From Alphaproteobacteria bacterium (lineage in GTDB: Bacteria > Myxococcota_A > UBA796 > GCA-2862545), in assembly GCA_020632925.1 (NCBI GenBank), contig JACKER010000008.1:62001-126000 (forward strand): a stretch of DNA of 64,000 nt. Direction: 5' to 3'. The notes beneath the pieces were generated by a model, which saw only the letters and a list, made by a program, of their open reading frames with translations, was not told the DNA's origin and ran no database searches. Of this stretch, positions 42,501 to 50,737 are shown one piece after another. Numbering within the stretch: the first letter of the stretch is position 1; each line of letters opens with the position of its first letter. The translations under genes were made by a program, and so were the position numbers.

Positions 42501-43102
42501 GGCCCGTCGGCGAGCGGCCACGCCTCGCGGCGGTGAGCGCCTTCGGGCTCGGCGGCACGAACGCCCACGCGATCCTGGAGGAGGCCCCTCCACACACCGG
42601 ACGGGCGCCCCTCGCCCTGGAGCCCCGTCGCCGCGAGCGCCACTGGCTCGACGGAGGAGCCCCGGCCGTCCGGGCGGCGCTGGGGAGCCGCGAGGCCGTC
42701 GTGGCCTTCGTCCGCGAGCAGCTCGCCGAGCTGACCGGCGTGGCGGCGCTCGCCGTCCCCGAGGACGAGCCGCTGGCCCGCCACGGCCTCGACTCGATGC
42801 GGGCCGTCGAGCTGCGGGCGAGGCTTCTCCGTGCGGGTCGCGACGTGCCCGTGCGGGTGTTGCTGCTCGACCCGTCGCTGGCCGCCATCGCGGACGCCGC
42901 CTCGCCCCTCGCGGCACCCAGCCCCGGATCGCACGTCGCACCCGAGGCCCCCGGACCCTCGATGTGGACCCACGCAGCGGCGTTGCTGGTCGGGATGGCG
43001 CTCGCCGTCGTGTTGATGTGGGTGCTCCGCCAGGCTCTCCCGGACTATGCCCCCGCTGGGCCCGATCTCCAGGTCTTCCCTGCAGCCCATCCCAATGAGT
43101 AA
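39533..43102 (+). CDS. Membrane-anchored polyketide synthase: ClpN-like, KR, ACP, KS, ACP, TM
   Basis: 1189 residues. Residues 1-50 look like a ClpA/ClpB N-domain repeat (ATDLARRRRHRAVLPEHLLR), with a weaker second copy to 130. Residues 140-470 are a ketoreductase with its structural half: ITGGLGAIGVRVARHLA near 270, then SSVAGALGSPGQGAYAAANA with the Ser/Tyr/Asn set. ACP1 has ELGLDSLGALEV with Ser535. A ketosynthase spans about 597-1020 with Cys768 in NTACSSSLVAL, His903 and His941 in KPVIGHLEAAAG; the usual HGTGT block is HAVGA. ACP2 has RHGLDSMRAVEL with Ser1088. The end is one transmembrane helix (about 1146-1168) and a short tail. No acyltransferase or thioesterase is present. The stop overlaps the next gene by 8 bases. 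Confidence 0.88.
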   Translation: MLTAATDLARRRRHRAVLPEHLLRSLLDEEVVTRWLADLGASPEALADDVDAWLDGLDQVDEAPRPVTSVDALVRGALSGDTVPEAAALAALAGLPDSQASKLLRRRGLTRTRLTDALDRLARSPVPEGLWEVVWEDRPLSTTGSLRTEPCVLQAHGDDAEALHGALSSALARLRELAADTGEVWVVSRGDLVGAGLLGLGRVLALERPELRVRRLTLDPDADARAAIEGELAEPGRFDEVRRLGGRRQVPRLRPVTGWLPEQDEPSGGSLLITGGLGAIGVRVARHLAPRFDRVVLVGRTPDRPEAEALRASLGERVSLVAADVADRDAMRAVLDGLPDLRAVVHAAGVLDDALLQDHDPDRIARVLRPKVVGAQVLLELLDGRPPPSLVFLSSVAGALGSPGQGAYAAANAALDQLARDARARGLPVRSVGFGPWAEAGMSAGLVAVQRARGLVALSTPRALALLDAALRLPAVTPLAAIFDATPTLGADTDGSPPAELDEGTVLGWIEAALRPLVRQPSDADTRFDELGLDSLGALEVRRTLTKRSGVALPATALYTHPTARALATAVVRAFRGEPSAPDPEPVPSVARDADDGRIAIVGWSCRLPGGVEAPEDLWALLERGGDAIVPIGADRFDVDAVFDPSPATPGRTCARRAGLVADLADFDAAAFGVPAWEADWLDPQHRLLLEGCAAALASSGRTTGDVAQTRTGVFVGLAEQSYAERLPPDATTHPPSALAALHPAFATGRLAARLGLRGPVATVNTACSSSLVALHEAVGALRAGTCSMALVAGVQALCSSGGFTALSALGLLSPTDMGRAFDAGADGYVRGEGCVVLVLRRLSEALADGDPVLGVVRGTAVAHGGGAAGLLVPSVEGEEQVMRDALADARAVPAEVEHVACHAVGAALADVVETQALSAVYGRERAEPLVLSSVKPVIGHLEAAAGLASLLHALLTLRHGAIPAQLHLRTPHPDLVLDGLRLADTRVSWPVGERPRLAAVSAFGLGGTNAHAILEEAPPHTGRAPLALEPRRRERHWLDGGAPAVRAALGSREAVVAFVREQLAELTGVAALAVPEDEPLARHGLDSMRAVELRARLLRAGRDVPVRVLLLDPSLAAIADAASPLAAPSPGSHVAPEAPGPSMWTHAAALLVGMALAVVLMWVLRQALPDYAPAGPDLQVFPAAHPNE

Positions 43103-44696
43103 GCACATTTCACAAACAAAGTCACACTCACTCCTGTTGACCGTGATCGCCATCTCCACGGCGTTCATCCTGGCTTGTTCGGGTGGCGACCGACCCGTAC
43201 GTCCAAGGGCCCGGCCGACCTCCTCACCGCTCGTGGAGGCCGATCGGGTCACCGTCCGGATCGGTCCCGACGGGTCCATGGATCCCCCGACGCTGACCGT
43301 GCGCCCCGGGACGACGGTGACCTGGGAGCTGCCCGACCGGTACCGCGACAGCGTGGTGCCGCTCCGCGACGGCGCCGCCGACGTGTGCCGCGCGTTCGCC
43401 CCCTGGACCGGCGGACCCGAGGACCTCACGGGTCCCCTGCCACGCAACGCCTCGGGCGTGTTCGTGCTCGACGGGAGCGGCGAAGACGAGGAGGAGGTCG
43501 GGAGCACGGTGACGGACGAGACCTGGGCCAGCCCCGACAACGTGGGCGTCTCGCTGCGGCTCGAGTGGGACGAGGTCCAACCCGAGCGCGGGCGGTACGA
43601 CTGGAGCGGTCTGGATCGGGAGCTCGACCGCGCCGTCGCGAACGGCAAGCTGTTCAACGTCTCGATCAAGGCCGGCTACCACGGCACGCCGAGCTGGATC
43701 TTCGACGCCGGGGTCGAGCGGCTGGTGTTCCGCGACCACGGCACCCACGGGCGCGACGAGTGCGCGTGCGGCGCCTTCATGGAGCTCGGGTCCCCCACCG
43801 ATCCGCGGTATCGCGAGCTGTACCTCGAGGTCCTGGGCGCGCTCGCCGACCACCTGCGCGGCAACGCCGCCTACTATCGCAGCCTCGCTTACATCAAGCC
43901 GTCCGGCGCCAACCTGTACAGCGCCGAGGCCCGCCTCCCCAAGCGCTGCAACTGCGAGCGGTCCTGCCCGAACGCCCCCTGCCCCGTCCCCCCGCGATTC
44001 AGGGACGCGCCGAACCTCGGTCCCGACGGTCGGATCTGCAACACGGAGGTCTGGGCGAAGAGCGGGTACACCCCCGAAGGGCTCTATGCCTTCTTCGCCG
44101 ACCAGGAGCGGGTGCTGGCCGAGCGCTTCCCCGACAAGGACATGAACTTCATGCTGATCCACAGCGGGTTCCCGCTGGTCGAGAGCGCGGATCGGTACCT
44201 CCGCTGCGGTCAGGACCCGAAGACTGCCCCGATCGGCGCCACGGACCAGACGAAAGAGCTGCTGGAACGTGGCTGGAAGCAGCTCGGGGCCCGCTTCTCG
44301 ATCATGCACGCCGGCGTGCAGCCCAACCACCCCGTGAACCGCATGCTCCGCACGCAGCGGGAGGAGGGGCAGATCGTCGGTCTGCAGACCCACAACGAGG
44401 TCCGTGGCCCCACCGATCTGGTGAAGACGATGCGCAACGGCCTCGACAGCACACCGGTCACGTTCTTCGAGATCTACGAGGCCGCAGCCTCCACGTCCTC
44501 CGCCGTGCTACCCGCCTTGAACGCCGAGCTCCACGACCGACGTCGCGCGATGGCGCGGGGCGACGGCCCCCTTCGCGACCCCTACCCCACCACCCACCAG
44601 CACACGTTCCTCGAGCCCGGCGAGACCCGCTACGTCGACCCCTACCGCTGCGTCGGCAAGAGCTCCGTCGGCGTCATCCGCGTCGTGGCGAACTGA
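43095..44696 (+). CDS. Lipoprotein with cupredoxin-like and glycosidase-like (TIM-barrel) regions
   Basis: 533 residues from the ATG at 43095. The signal ends in a lipobox (ISTAFILAC, Cys28). Residues 50-90 contain SMDPPTLTVRPGTTVTWELP, the strand pattern of cupredoxins, but the copper His/Cys/Met ligands are not all visible. Residues 145-500 look like a (beta/alpha)8 glycoside hydrolase of the GH42 or GH5-like clan: NVGVSLRLEWDEVQPERGRY, YDWSGLDRELDRAVANGK, NVSIKAGYHGTPSWIF, with Glu candidates for catalysis (LRLEWDE, HNEVRG). A Cys-rich loop (CNCERSCPNAPC) near 300 may bind metal or be disulfide-bonded. Coupled to the PKS gene. Confidence 0.65.
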   Translation: MSKHISQTKSHSLLLTVIAISTAFILACSGGDRPVRPRARPTSSPLVEADRVTVRIGPDGSMDPPTLTVRPGTTVTWELPDRYRDSVVPLRDGAADVCRAFAPWTGGPEDLTGPLPRNASGVFVLDGSGEDEEEVGSTVTDETWASPDNVGVSLRLEWDEVQPERGRYDWSGLDRELDRAVANGKLFNVSIKAGYHGTPSWIFDAGVERLVFRDHGTHGRDECACGAFMELGSPTDPRYRELYLEVLGALADHLRGNAAYYRSLAYIKPSGANLYSAEARLPKRCNCERSCPNAPCPVPPRFRDAPNLGPDGRICNTEVWAKSGYTPEGLYAFFADQERVLAERFPDKDMNFMLIHSGFPLVESADRYLRCGQDPKTAPIGATDQTKELLERGWKQLGARFSIMHAGVQPNHPVNRMLRTQREEGQIVGLQTHNEVRGPTDLVKTMRNGLDSTPVTFFEIYEAAASTSSAVLPALNAELHDRRRAMARGDGPLRDPYPTTHQHTFLEPGETRYVDPYRCVGKSSVGVIRVVAN

Positions 44697-45510
44697 CGTG
44701 GACACGACCCTCCACCACGGCGAGTGTGAAGGGCGGGCGCAGCCTCAGGCCCCGCGCGTCCGTGCTGTCCCCGGTCAGCGCGTCGAACCGGTAGGCGTGC
44801 CAGGGACAGGACACCTCGCGACCGCAGGCCTCGTCCATCGGCGTCACCGGTCCCAGCATGTGGGGGCAGTCGGCGGCGTGGGCGACGAAGCCGTCTCCCG
44901 ACCGAACCACCCAGAACCGCGAGCCGAGCCAGGTGGTGACGAAGGGCACACGGGCCGCGACCTCGTCCACGGTACCCAGGCAGGTCCCCTCCGCCACCTC
45001 GGACTCGCGGCGAGCGAGCCGCGCGAGCGCCTCCTCGCGGGTGAGCATGGCGTCGAGGTCCTCGCCCGACAGGGTGAGGAACTGCTTGCGATAGAGGTCG
45101 AACAGGGCCTCGCGAACGACGGCGTTGCGCGGTTCCCTCACGCTGTGGAAGCTCACGTCGGCGAGCACCTCGTGCGGCCCGACCTCCGTCAGGCGGACGA
45201 ACACGGTCTCGGTGGGGTTGCGCACGGCGTACGCCGACCGGTCTTCGGCCACGACCACGCTGGTCGGGCGGGTGGGCGTGTCCTCCCGTGCGGTGGCGAC
45301 CAACGCCGTCCACCAGCGATCGCCCTTCGCCAGCAGCTGCACCCCGCCGAAGTTGGTCGGGTGCAGGTGTGGCAGGTGCTCCCAGTCGAGGAGGTTCTCG
45401 TAGTACCGGTCGACGGAGACCGGGAACCGCCGCTCGTACCGGCCGAGGGGGTGCAGACCCGCGAGCAGCTCGGGTCCGATCTCGAACGGTGGATCCTGCG
45501 CCTTCTGCAT
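44674..45510 (-). CDS. Rieske non-heme iron oxygenase with reversed domain order
   Basis: 278 residues from the ATG at 45510, which has GGAG upstream. The C-terminus carries a Rieske [2Fe-2S] site: Cys215 and His217 in ADCPHML, Cys235 and His238 in SCPWHAYRFD. The N-terminal 190 residues resemble the catalytic SRPBCC-type domain of ring-hydroxylating oxygenases: YYENLLDWEHLPHLHPTNF near 36 supplies Asn/Asp/His ligands. In classical oxygenases the Rieske domain comes first; here it is last. Its end overlaps the convergent lipoprotein gene by 23 bp. It probably oxidises the cluster's lipid product, with reducing power from a ferredoxin. Confidence 0.8.
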   Translation of the reverse strand: MQKAQDPPFEIGPELLAGLHPLGRYERRFPVSVDRYYENLLDWEHLPHLHPTNFGGVQLLAKGDRWWTALVATAREDTPTRPTSVVVAEDRSAYAVRNPTETVFVRLTEVGPHEVLADVSFHSVREPRNAVVREALFDLYRKQFLTLSGEDLDAMLTREEALARLARRESEVAEGTCLGTVDEVAARVPFVTTWLGSRFWVVRSGDGFVAHAADCPHMLGPVTPMDEACGREVSCPWHAYRFDALTGDSTDARGLRLRPPFTLAVVEGRVHVSSPRRG

Positions 45511-45557
45511 GTGCCGCTCCGGACGAAGCCTACCCCACGATGTAGGCTCGACGGCCG

Positions 45558-47729
45558 ATGAGCCACCCCCCGAACGACGTTCCACTCCCCCGGCCCGACC
45601 GCACCGTCGTCGCGCTGGCGGTCCTCGGACCCGTGGTGGTGCTGGCCGCGTTCCTGGGCGCGATCGCCCTCAACGAGGCGACGTTCGAGTTCCGGGACCG
45701 CGCATCGCGCCAGGAGGGTCTGGATCGCGGGCTCGCGAGCTGGCGCAGCGTCGAGGCGGGCCAGCTCTCGCCGTCGGAGCTGATGGCCGAGATGGACGCC
45801 CGCATGGCGTCTCGCCCCGACGTCGTGGTCCTGGGCAACAGCATGGCGGGCACGAACGACCCGGATCTGCTGGCGCGAGCGCTGGGCCTGCGCGGCGACC
45901 AGGTGGTGGTGCTGTCCATCCCCTACTCGGTCGGCGCCCACTGGCGCGGCGTGCTCGAGTACGGCGTGATCGACAAGGGATACCGCCCGCGCCTGGTGAT
46001 CGTCCAGGCGACCCTGTCCAACGGGCTGATGCCAGCGAGCACGCCCCGGCCGGGCCCACTCAACGACCTGTGGGTGGCGCGCACGCGCCTGCAGCGGGCC
46101 ATCCTGTCCGCGGTCCGGGACGTCCCGGTCGCGGTGCTGGAACCCCGTCAGCCCGACGGCAAACCCACGGTGGCGCACCGGTCCATGAACCGCACGTTCC
46201 ACCCCGGCCGCATGGACGCCACGCTCCACGGCCGCAGCGTGCCCATCGCAGACGGCACCGCCGACGACGGCTCGCACCTGATCAACCCCGAGGGGCACCT
46301 CGACGTCGACGACTCCGACATCCCGCGGATCGTGGAGCTGTGCGACGACAACGGGCTGAAGCTCGCGTGGGTGGCGCCCCCGGTCATGCCGGGCATCGGC
46401 GCGCTCGGGGACGTGATCAGCGACGAGCGGCTCGTACGGATGAGGGAGCTGATCGAGGGCGGCGGGGGCTCGCTCCTCGATCTGCGCGCGATGCCGATGG
46501 ACGAGAGCCACTACTTCGTGAAGATGGACCACCCGACCGACGACGGCATGTCGCGCACGGTGCTGGCGATGTCCGACGCCCTGTTGCGTGACGGTGCGCT
46601 CGGCCAGGACCTGCAGGGCCGCGTCCTCCGACCGCTCCACCCGACCGAGGAGCCAACCGGGAACACGCTCGGGCCACGCGGCATCGCCACCTGGTCCTTC
46701 CCACCTTTCGAGGGCCCGGCGGACTGGTTCGAGGTGCGATTGCTGGCGAGCGCCGAGGGGACGCCACGCGTGACGGTCGCCGGGCGCGAGCTGCAGGTGG
46801 AGGTCGACGACGCGGGCCTCGTGGACCTCGTGGTCGATGGGCCGCCCCCCGCCGGACCCTGGGAGATCACGGTGACGGCCGGCGACGGGCCGCTGACGGT
46901 GCACGGGCTGTCGGTGGGCCGAGGCGCTGGCCGCACCGTCGTCGTGGGCACCGTCGACGAGGTGCTCGGAGCCTCGGTCGACCTGCTCGCGCCGGGCTGG
47001 ATCGAGGGAGGCGTCTTCGTCCCCGGCCAGGTGCCCGTCACCTCGAGCGGTCCGGTCCCGCCGCCGCCCGAGGCGGACTTCTTCCCCGACGGCCAGGAGG
47101 CGATCTTCCGGCTCCCCCGCTGGAGCCACGTGTCGGACGACGCGACGATGGCGCTCACGCCGCGGTGGGCGCGCTGCTCGCCGGTGCGGGTGCTCGAGGA
47201 CGGACGCCCCCTGCCCGGTCGTCACGTCGCCCGCGCCCAGGTCCGAGACTCGCGTTGGGGACGGGTCGCGCACGAGGGCGACGAGGTGTGGTTCGCGAGC
47301 TCGGATCGCACGCCTCCGTACGCCAACGGCCGGGGGTACACCCTCGACCTGGACCCCGACCGCCGCTGCGACGGCGCGGTCTGGCTGTACCCCTCCGACA
47401 CGGCGCGGCTCGAGGTCCCGACCGAGCGCCGGACGCACTTCCACCGCCCGATCCACGAGCTGTCCCTCGTGGTCGCGCCCACGAAGCGCGCCAGCGGGTC
47501 GGTCCGGTTCGACGTGGAGGTGGGCGGCGCCGTGGTGGCGACGCTCGAGCCGACGGTGGCGGAGCTCCGGGAGGGACCGCTCGTGGTGACGCTCGACCCG
47601 CCCGCGCCGAGCGACGCGGCCATCGTGATCACCGCCACCAACCAGGGGCGCGGGTACCTGCTGTGGACGGGGGCGGCCCTCGCCGAGGCCCCGGGCGGCA
47701 GCGATCCCCGCTGGTACGCAGGTTTCTGA
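45558..47729 (+). CDS. Membrane-anchored SGNH-like protein with beta domains (MBOAT partner)
   Basis: 723 residues. A transmembrane anchor lies at about 19-41 (VVALAVLGPVVVLAAFLGAI). An SGNH hydrolase-like domain follows (about 85-345): DVVVLGNSMAGTNDPDLLAR holds the nucleophile-loop GNS. The end of the domain has SHYFVKMDHPTDDGMSRTVL with a D-H-P-T block placed as the Asp/His pair of SGNH esterases. The C-terminal 370 residues are beta-rich, likely two or three jelly-roll modules. Proteins of this kind (AlgJ/AlgX, DltD, PatB) accept acyl groups from MBOATs and place them on polymers. It begins a plus-strand run with ACP, sulfatase-like enzyme and MBOAT. Confidence 0.78.
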   Translation: MSHPPNDVPLPRPDRTVVALAVLGPVVVLAAFLGAIALNEATFEFRDRASRQEGLDRGLASWRSVEAGQLSPSELMAEMDARMASRPDVVVLGNSMAGTNDPDLLARALGLRGDQVVVLSIPYSVGAHWRGVLEYGVIDKGYRPRLVIVQATLSNGLMPASTPRPGPLNDLWVARTRLQRAILSAVRDVPVAVLEPRQPDGKPTVAHRSMNRTFHPGRMDATLHGRSVPIADGTADDGSHLINPEGHLDVDDSDIPRIVELCDDNGLKLAWVAPPVMPGIGALGDVISDERLVRMRELIEGGGGSLLDLRAMPMDESHYFVKMDHPTDDGMSRTVLAMSDALLRDGALGQDLQGRVLRPLHPTEEPTGNTLGPRGIATWSFPPFEGPADWFEVRLLASAEGTPRVTVAGRELQVEVDDAGLVDLVVDGPPPAGPWEITVTAGDGPLTVHGLSVGRGAGRTVVVGTVDEVLGASVDLLAPGWIEGGVFVPGQVPVTSSGPVPPPPEADFFPDGQEAIFRLPRWSHVSDDATMALTPRWARCSPVRVLEDGRPLPGRHVARAQVRDSRWGRVAHEGDEVWFASSDRTPPYANGRGYTLDLDPDRRCDGAVWLYPSDTARLEVPTERRTHFHRPIHELSLVVAPTKRASGSVRFDVEVGGAVVATLEPTVAELREGPLVVTLDPPAPSDAAIVITATNQGRGYLLWTGAALAEAPGGSDPRWYAGF

Positions 47730-47769
47730 CCCAGGCCGGCCTGAAGGGTCGGCGACGAGGGAGGTGTCC

Positions 47770-48000
47770 GTGTCCGAGGAACAGCGTGTCATTGCGCTCG
47801 TGGAGCGCGCCCTCCAGGCCGACCCCGGCTCGCTGCGAGGGACGACGCGGTTCGCCGACCTCGAGGGCTGGGACTCGATGGGCATGGTGGACTTCCTGGG
47901 CTCGCTCTACGACGAGTCCGGCGTCGCCCTGTCCATCGACGACCTGCTCGCGTGCAGCACCATCGGAGAGGTCGCCGCGCGCGTGGAAGCGGCGCGTTGA
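47770..48000 (+). CDS. Acyl carrier protein
   Basis: 76 residues from the GTG at 47770, which has GGGAGG upstream; the GTG at 47764 sits inside that site. The phosphopantetheine Ser is in EGWDSMGMVDFL near 36. The fold is the usual four-helix bundle (EQRVIALVERALQADPGSLR, ... IGEVAARVEAAR). It overlaps the next gene by TTGA. The W-D-S-M motif is of the DltC/free-ACP type rather than FabC-type DSL. It probably carries the acyl group activated by the AMP ligase at 52798-54324 and presented to the MBOAT. Confidence 0.9.
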   Translation: MSEEQRVIALVERALQADPGSLRGTTRFADLEGWDSMGMVDFLGSLYDESGVALSIDDLLACSTIGEVAARVEAAR

Positions 48001-49295
48001 GGAGGGGCTGGCTGCTCGCAGGGGCCCTGACCTCCCTGCTCGTGGCGGGGGTGGCGACGGCGTTCCTGGTCGCCCCCCGCGAGCCACCGCCGCCGCGGGT
48101 CCTGCAGCGTCCACCGGACGTGGTGTTCGTCGTCATCGACACGTTGCGTTCGGACCGCACCCACCTGTGCGGGTACGAACACCCGAACACACCCGTGCTC
48201 GACGGCCTGCGGGACGAGGGCTGGGCGGTGAGCTGCGACGCCCGCTCACCCGCGACCTGGACGCTGCCCTCGCACCTCTCGCTGTTCACGGGCCGTCCGT
48301 ACCTCGAGCTGCACGAACACCCCGACGACGCGGTGAGCACCATCGCCGACGGGTTCGCGGCTCGCGGGTACCAGACGGTGGGGCTCTCCGCGAACACGGT
48401 GCTCCGCAAGGACCCGCGCTTCCACCAGGGCTTCGACAGCTGGCGCGCAGCCACGAGCATGCCGGAGCTGAAGGGCAAGCGTTTCCGCAGAGCGCTGGTG
48501 CAGGCGCTCGACGAGGTGGACCCGGAGCTACCGCTCTACCTGTTCGTCAACCTCATCGACGCCCACTCCCCCTATCCGGCCATCCCCGACGACCTGGGTT
48601 GGCTCCCCCCGCAGCCCGCGCTCGGCACGCGGCGCTTCGAGAAGGACGTGGACTCGCCGTTCGCCAGGTTCATGGAGGGGCGCATGGCCGCCGAGGAGCG
48701 GGCGGACTTCCTGGTCCAGCTCGACCACGGCTACGTCTTCGGCGTGTCGCAGGCGGACGCGAACGTGGGCGTGCTGCTCGACGAGCTGCGCCAGCGGGGA
48801 CGGCTCGACCGTGCGAGGGTCGTCGTGACGTCGGACCACGGGGAGATGCTCGGCGAGCACGACGCGATCGGCCACGGCGACACCCTGTTCGAGCCGGGGA
48901 TGCGGATCCCCTTCCTGTACCGGGACAGCTCGGTCGACGCGCAGCCCCCGCTCCCGGCGGAGCTGGACGTGCGCGCCGTCCACGACCTGCTGCTCGACGG
49001 GACCTTCCCTACGGAGCCCTCGCGCTGGGCGACGAACCACGTGTTCCGCTTCCCCGACGCCTGGACGGGGGTCGCGCTCTGGCCTGGCGACGGGTCCAAG
49101 CTGGTCTACCACGACGGCGAGTTCGCTCGATACGACCTGCGGACGGACCCCGGGGAGGACCGGCCACTACCCCTCGACGAGAGCCCCGACGCCGAGGAGC
49201 TCCGCGCGCTGGCGAAGCGGGTGGACGCCCTGATCGACCCCGAGCTGGACGACGAGACGGTCGAGCTGCTGAAGGCCGCGGGGTACGTGCAATGA
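47997..49295 (+). CDS. Membrane-anchored alkaline-phosphatase-superfamily (sulfatase-like) enzyme
   Basis: 432 residues from a TTG overlapping the ACP stop. A transmembrane segment (about 5-24) is followed by a sulfatase fold: VVFVVIDTLRSDRTHLCGY with Asp48 as metal ligand, ATWTLPSHLSLFTGR at 86-100, and TSDHGEMLGEHDAIGHGDTL near 280. The formylglycine motif C/S-x-P-x-R is replaced by T89-L-P-S-H, so it would use Thr as nucleophile. That recalls phosphoglycerol- or phosphoethanolamine-transfer enzymes rather than true sulfatases. It is translated between ACP and MBOAT, so it probably acts on the same envelope polymer or lipid. Confidence 0.82.
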   Translation: MRRGWLLAGALTSLLVAGVATAFLVAPREPPPPRVLQRPPDVVFVVIDTLRSDRTHLCGYEHPNTPVLDGLRDEGWAVSCDARSPATWTLPSHLSLFTGRPYLELHEHPDDAVSTIADGFAARGYQTVGLSANTVLRKDPRFHQGFDSWRAATSMPELKGKRFRRALVQALDEVDPELPLYLFVNLIDAHSPYPAIPDDLGWLPPQPALGTRRFEKDVDSPFARFMEGRMAAEERADFLVQLDHGYVFGVSQADANVGVLLDELRQRGRLDRARVVVTSDHGEMLGEHDAIGHGDTLFEPGMRIPFLYRDSSVDAQPPLPAELDVRAVHDLLLDGTFPTEPSRWATNHVFRFPDAWTGVALWPGDGSKLVYHDGEFARYDLRTDPGEDRPLPLDESPDAEELRALAKRVDALIDPELDDETVELLKAAGYVQ

Positions 49296-50737
49296 GCTTC
49301 ATCAGCACCGAGTTCCTCGGGCTGCTCGCGGTGGTGCTGGCGGTCTACTGGTGGCTGCCGCACCGCCTCCAGAACCTGTTCCTGGTGGTGGTCAGCTTCG
49401 TCTTCTATGGCTGGCTGACGCCCTGGTACCCGGTGTTGCTCCTGTACTCCGTGGCGCTCGACTTCTCGTGCGGGCTCGCCCTGGAGCGCTGGCCGAAGCG
49501 CACCACCGCCATCGTGGCCACCAGCGTCGCCGGCAACTTCCTGCTGCTCGGCGCCTTCAAGTACTTCGACTTCTTCGTCGACAACGTCGCGGCGGCCCTG
49601 ACGGCGCTCGGCATCCCGCACGACGTGCACGCGCTGGGCATCGTCCTGCCGATCGGCATCTCGTTCTACACCTTCCAGACCCTGTCCTACACCGTGGACG
49701 TGTCACGCAAGCGCCTGAAGGCCTGCCGCGACCCACTGGACTTCCTGCTCTTCGTCTCGTTCTTCCCCCAGCTGGTGGCCGGACCGATCGGTCGTTCCAA
49801 GGATCTGTTCCCCCAGATCTCCCGCCCCCGGAGCATCGACGGCGAGCGCGTCCGCAGCGGCATCGGGCTCGCGCTCTGGGGAGCGTTCAAGAAGGTGGTG
49901 ATCGCCGACACGATGCGGATCTTCATCGCACCCCTGTTCGCCCACGACCAGCCGAGCTGGGCGATGGTGTGGAGCGCGGCGCTCGCGGCGAACGTGATGA
50001 TGTTCGCCGACTTCAGCGGATACACCGACATCGCGCGAGGCACTGCGAGGCTCCTGGGTTTCGAGCTGGCGCGCAACTTCGACGCACCCTTCCTCTCGCG
50101 GACGCCCAACGAGTGGTGGACGCGTTGGCACATCTCCTTCTACGACTGGGTGCGGGACTACGTCTTCCAGCCGCTCGTGCTGCATCCCTTCTGGCGTCGG
50201 AACGGCGTCCTGCCGATGCGAAAGCCCACCCAGCACGACCACATGGTGCGCGGCATCGTGGGCTCGATGCTGTTCAGTGGCATCTGGCACGGTGCAGCCT
50301 GGCACTATGCTGCCTGGGGCGTGTTCTTCTCGGTGATCCAGCTCGGGTACTACGCCACCGGGCGTCTGGTGCCGAAGCCGGTGGCACAATGGAAGCATCG
50401 GGCGTGGGTCCAGACGCCGGTGATGGTGGTCGTCATGGCCATCTCGGCGGTCCTGTTCCAGGAACCCGATCTGCGCCGCACGTTGTCGTGGTTCTTCCTC
50501 AACCCGATCGCCGGCACGCCCTCGCAGTGGCTCGCTGTCATGGTGGTCTGGGCGGCGACCCTCGCGGGCGGCGGGCTGATGACGGCCCAGTGGTGGGTGA
50601 TGCGGAGGTACGGTGACCGGCTCGCGCAACATCCGGTGCGGCTACCGCTCGAGACCACCGCCTGGTGCCTCGCCGTCTGGGCGGTCCTGATCTTCGTGAA
50701 GCCCGGCGGCTCGGACTTCGAGTACTTCCGCTTCTGA
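49292..50737 (+). CDS. MBOAT O-acyltransferase (AlgI/DltB-like), copy 2
   Basis: 481 residues, about eleven transmembrane helices. Family blocks: FFPQLVAGPIGRSKDLFPQI near 164, FADFSGYTDIARGTARLLGF near 248, WWTRWHISFYDWVRDYVFQP near 283, and the catalytic His in GIWHGAAWHYAAWG near 331. It differs clearly from the copy at 35191-36600, so the two are not a recent duplication. It overlaps the previous stop (ATGA). With the ACP, AMP ligase and SGNH proteins it completes a Dlt-like acyl-transfer set. Confidence 0.93.
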   Translation: MSFISTEFLGLLAVVLAVYWWLPHRLQNLFLVVVSFVFYGWLTPWYPVLLLYSVALDFSCGLALERWPKRTTAIVATSVAGNFLLLGAFKYFDFFVDNVAAALTALGIPHDVHALGIVLPIGISFYTFQTLSYTVDVSRKRLKACRDPLDFLLFVSFFPQLVAGPIGRSKDLFPQISRPRSIDGERVRSGIGLALWGAFKKVVIADTMRIFIAPLFAHDQPSWAMVWSAALAANVMMFADFSGYTDIARGTARLLGFELARNFDAPFLSRTPNEWWTRWHISFYDWVRDYVFQPLVLHPFWRRNGVLPMRKPTQHDHMVRGIVGSMLFSGIWHGAAWHYAAWGVFFSVIQLGYYATGRLVPKPVAQWKHRAWVQTPVMVVVMAISAVLFQEPDLRRTLSWFFLNPIAGTPSQWLAVMVVWAATLAGGGLMTAQWWVMRRYGDRLAQHPVRLPLETTAWCLAVWAVLIFVKPGGSDFEYFRF

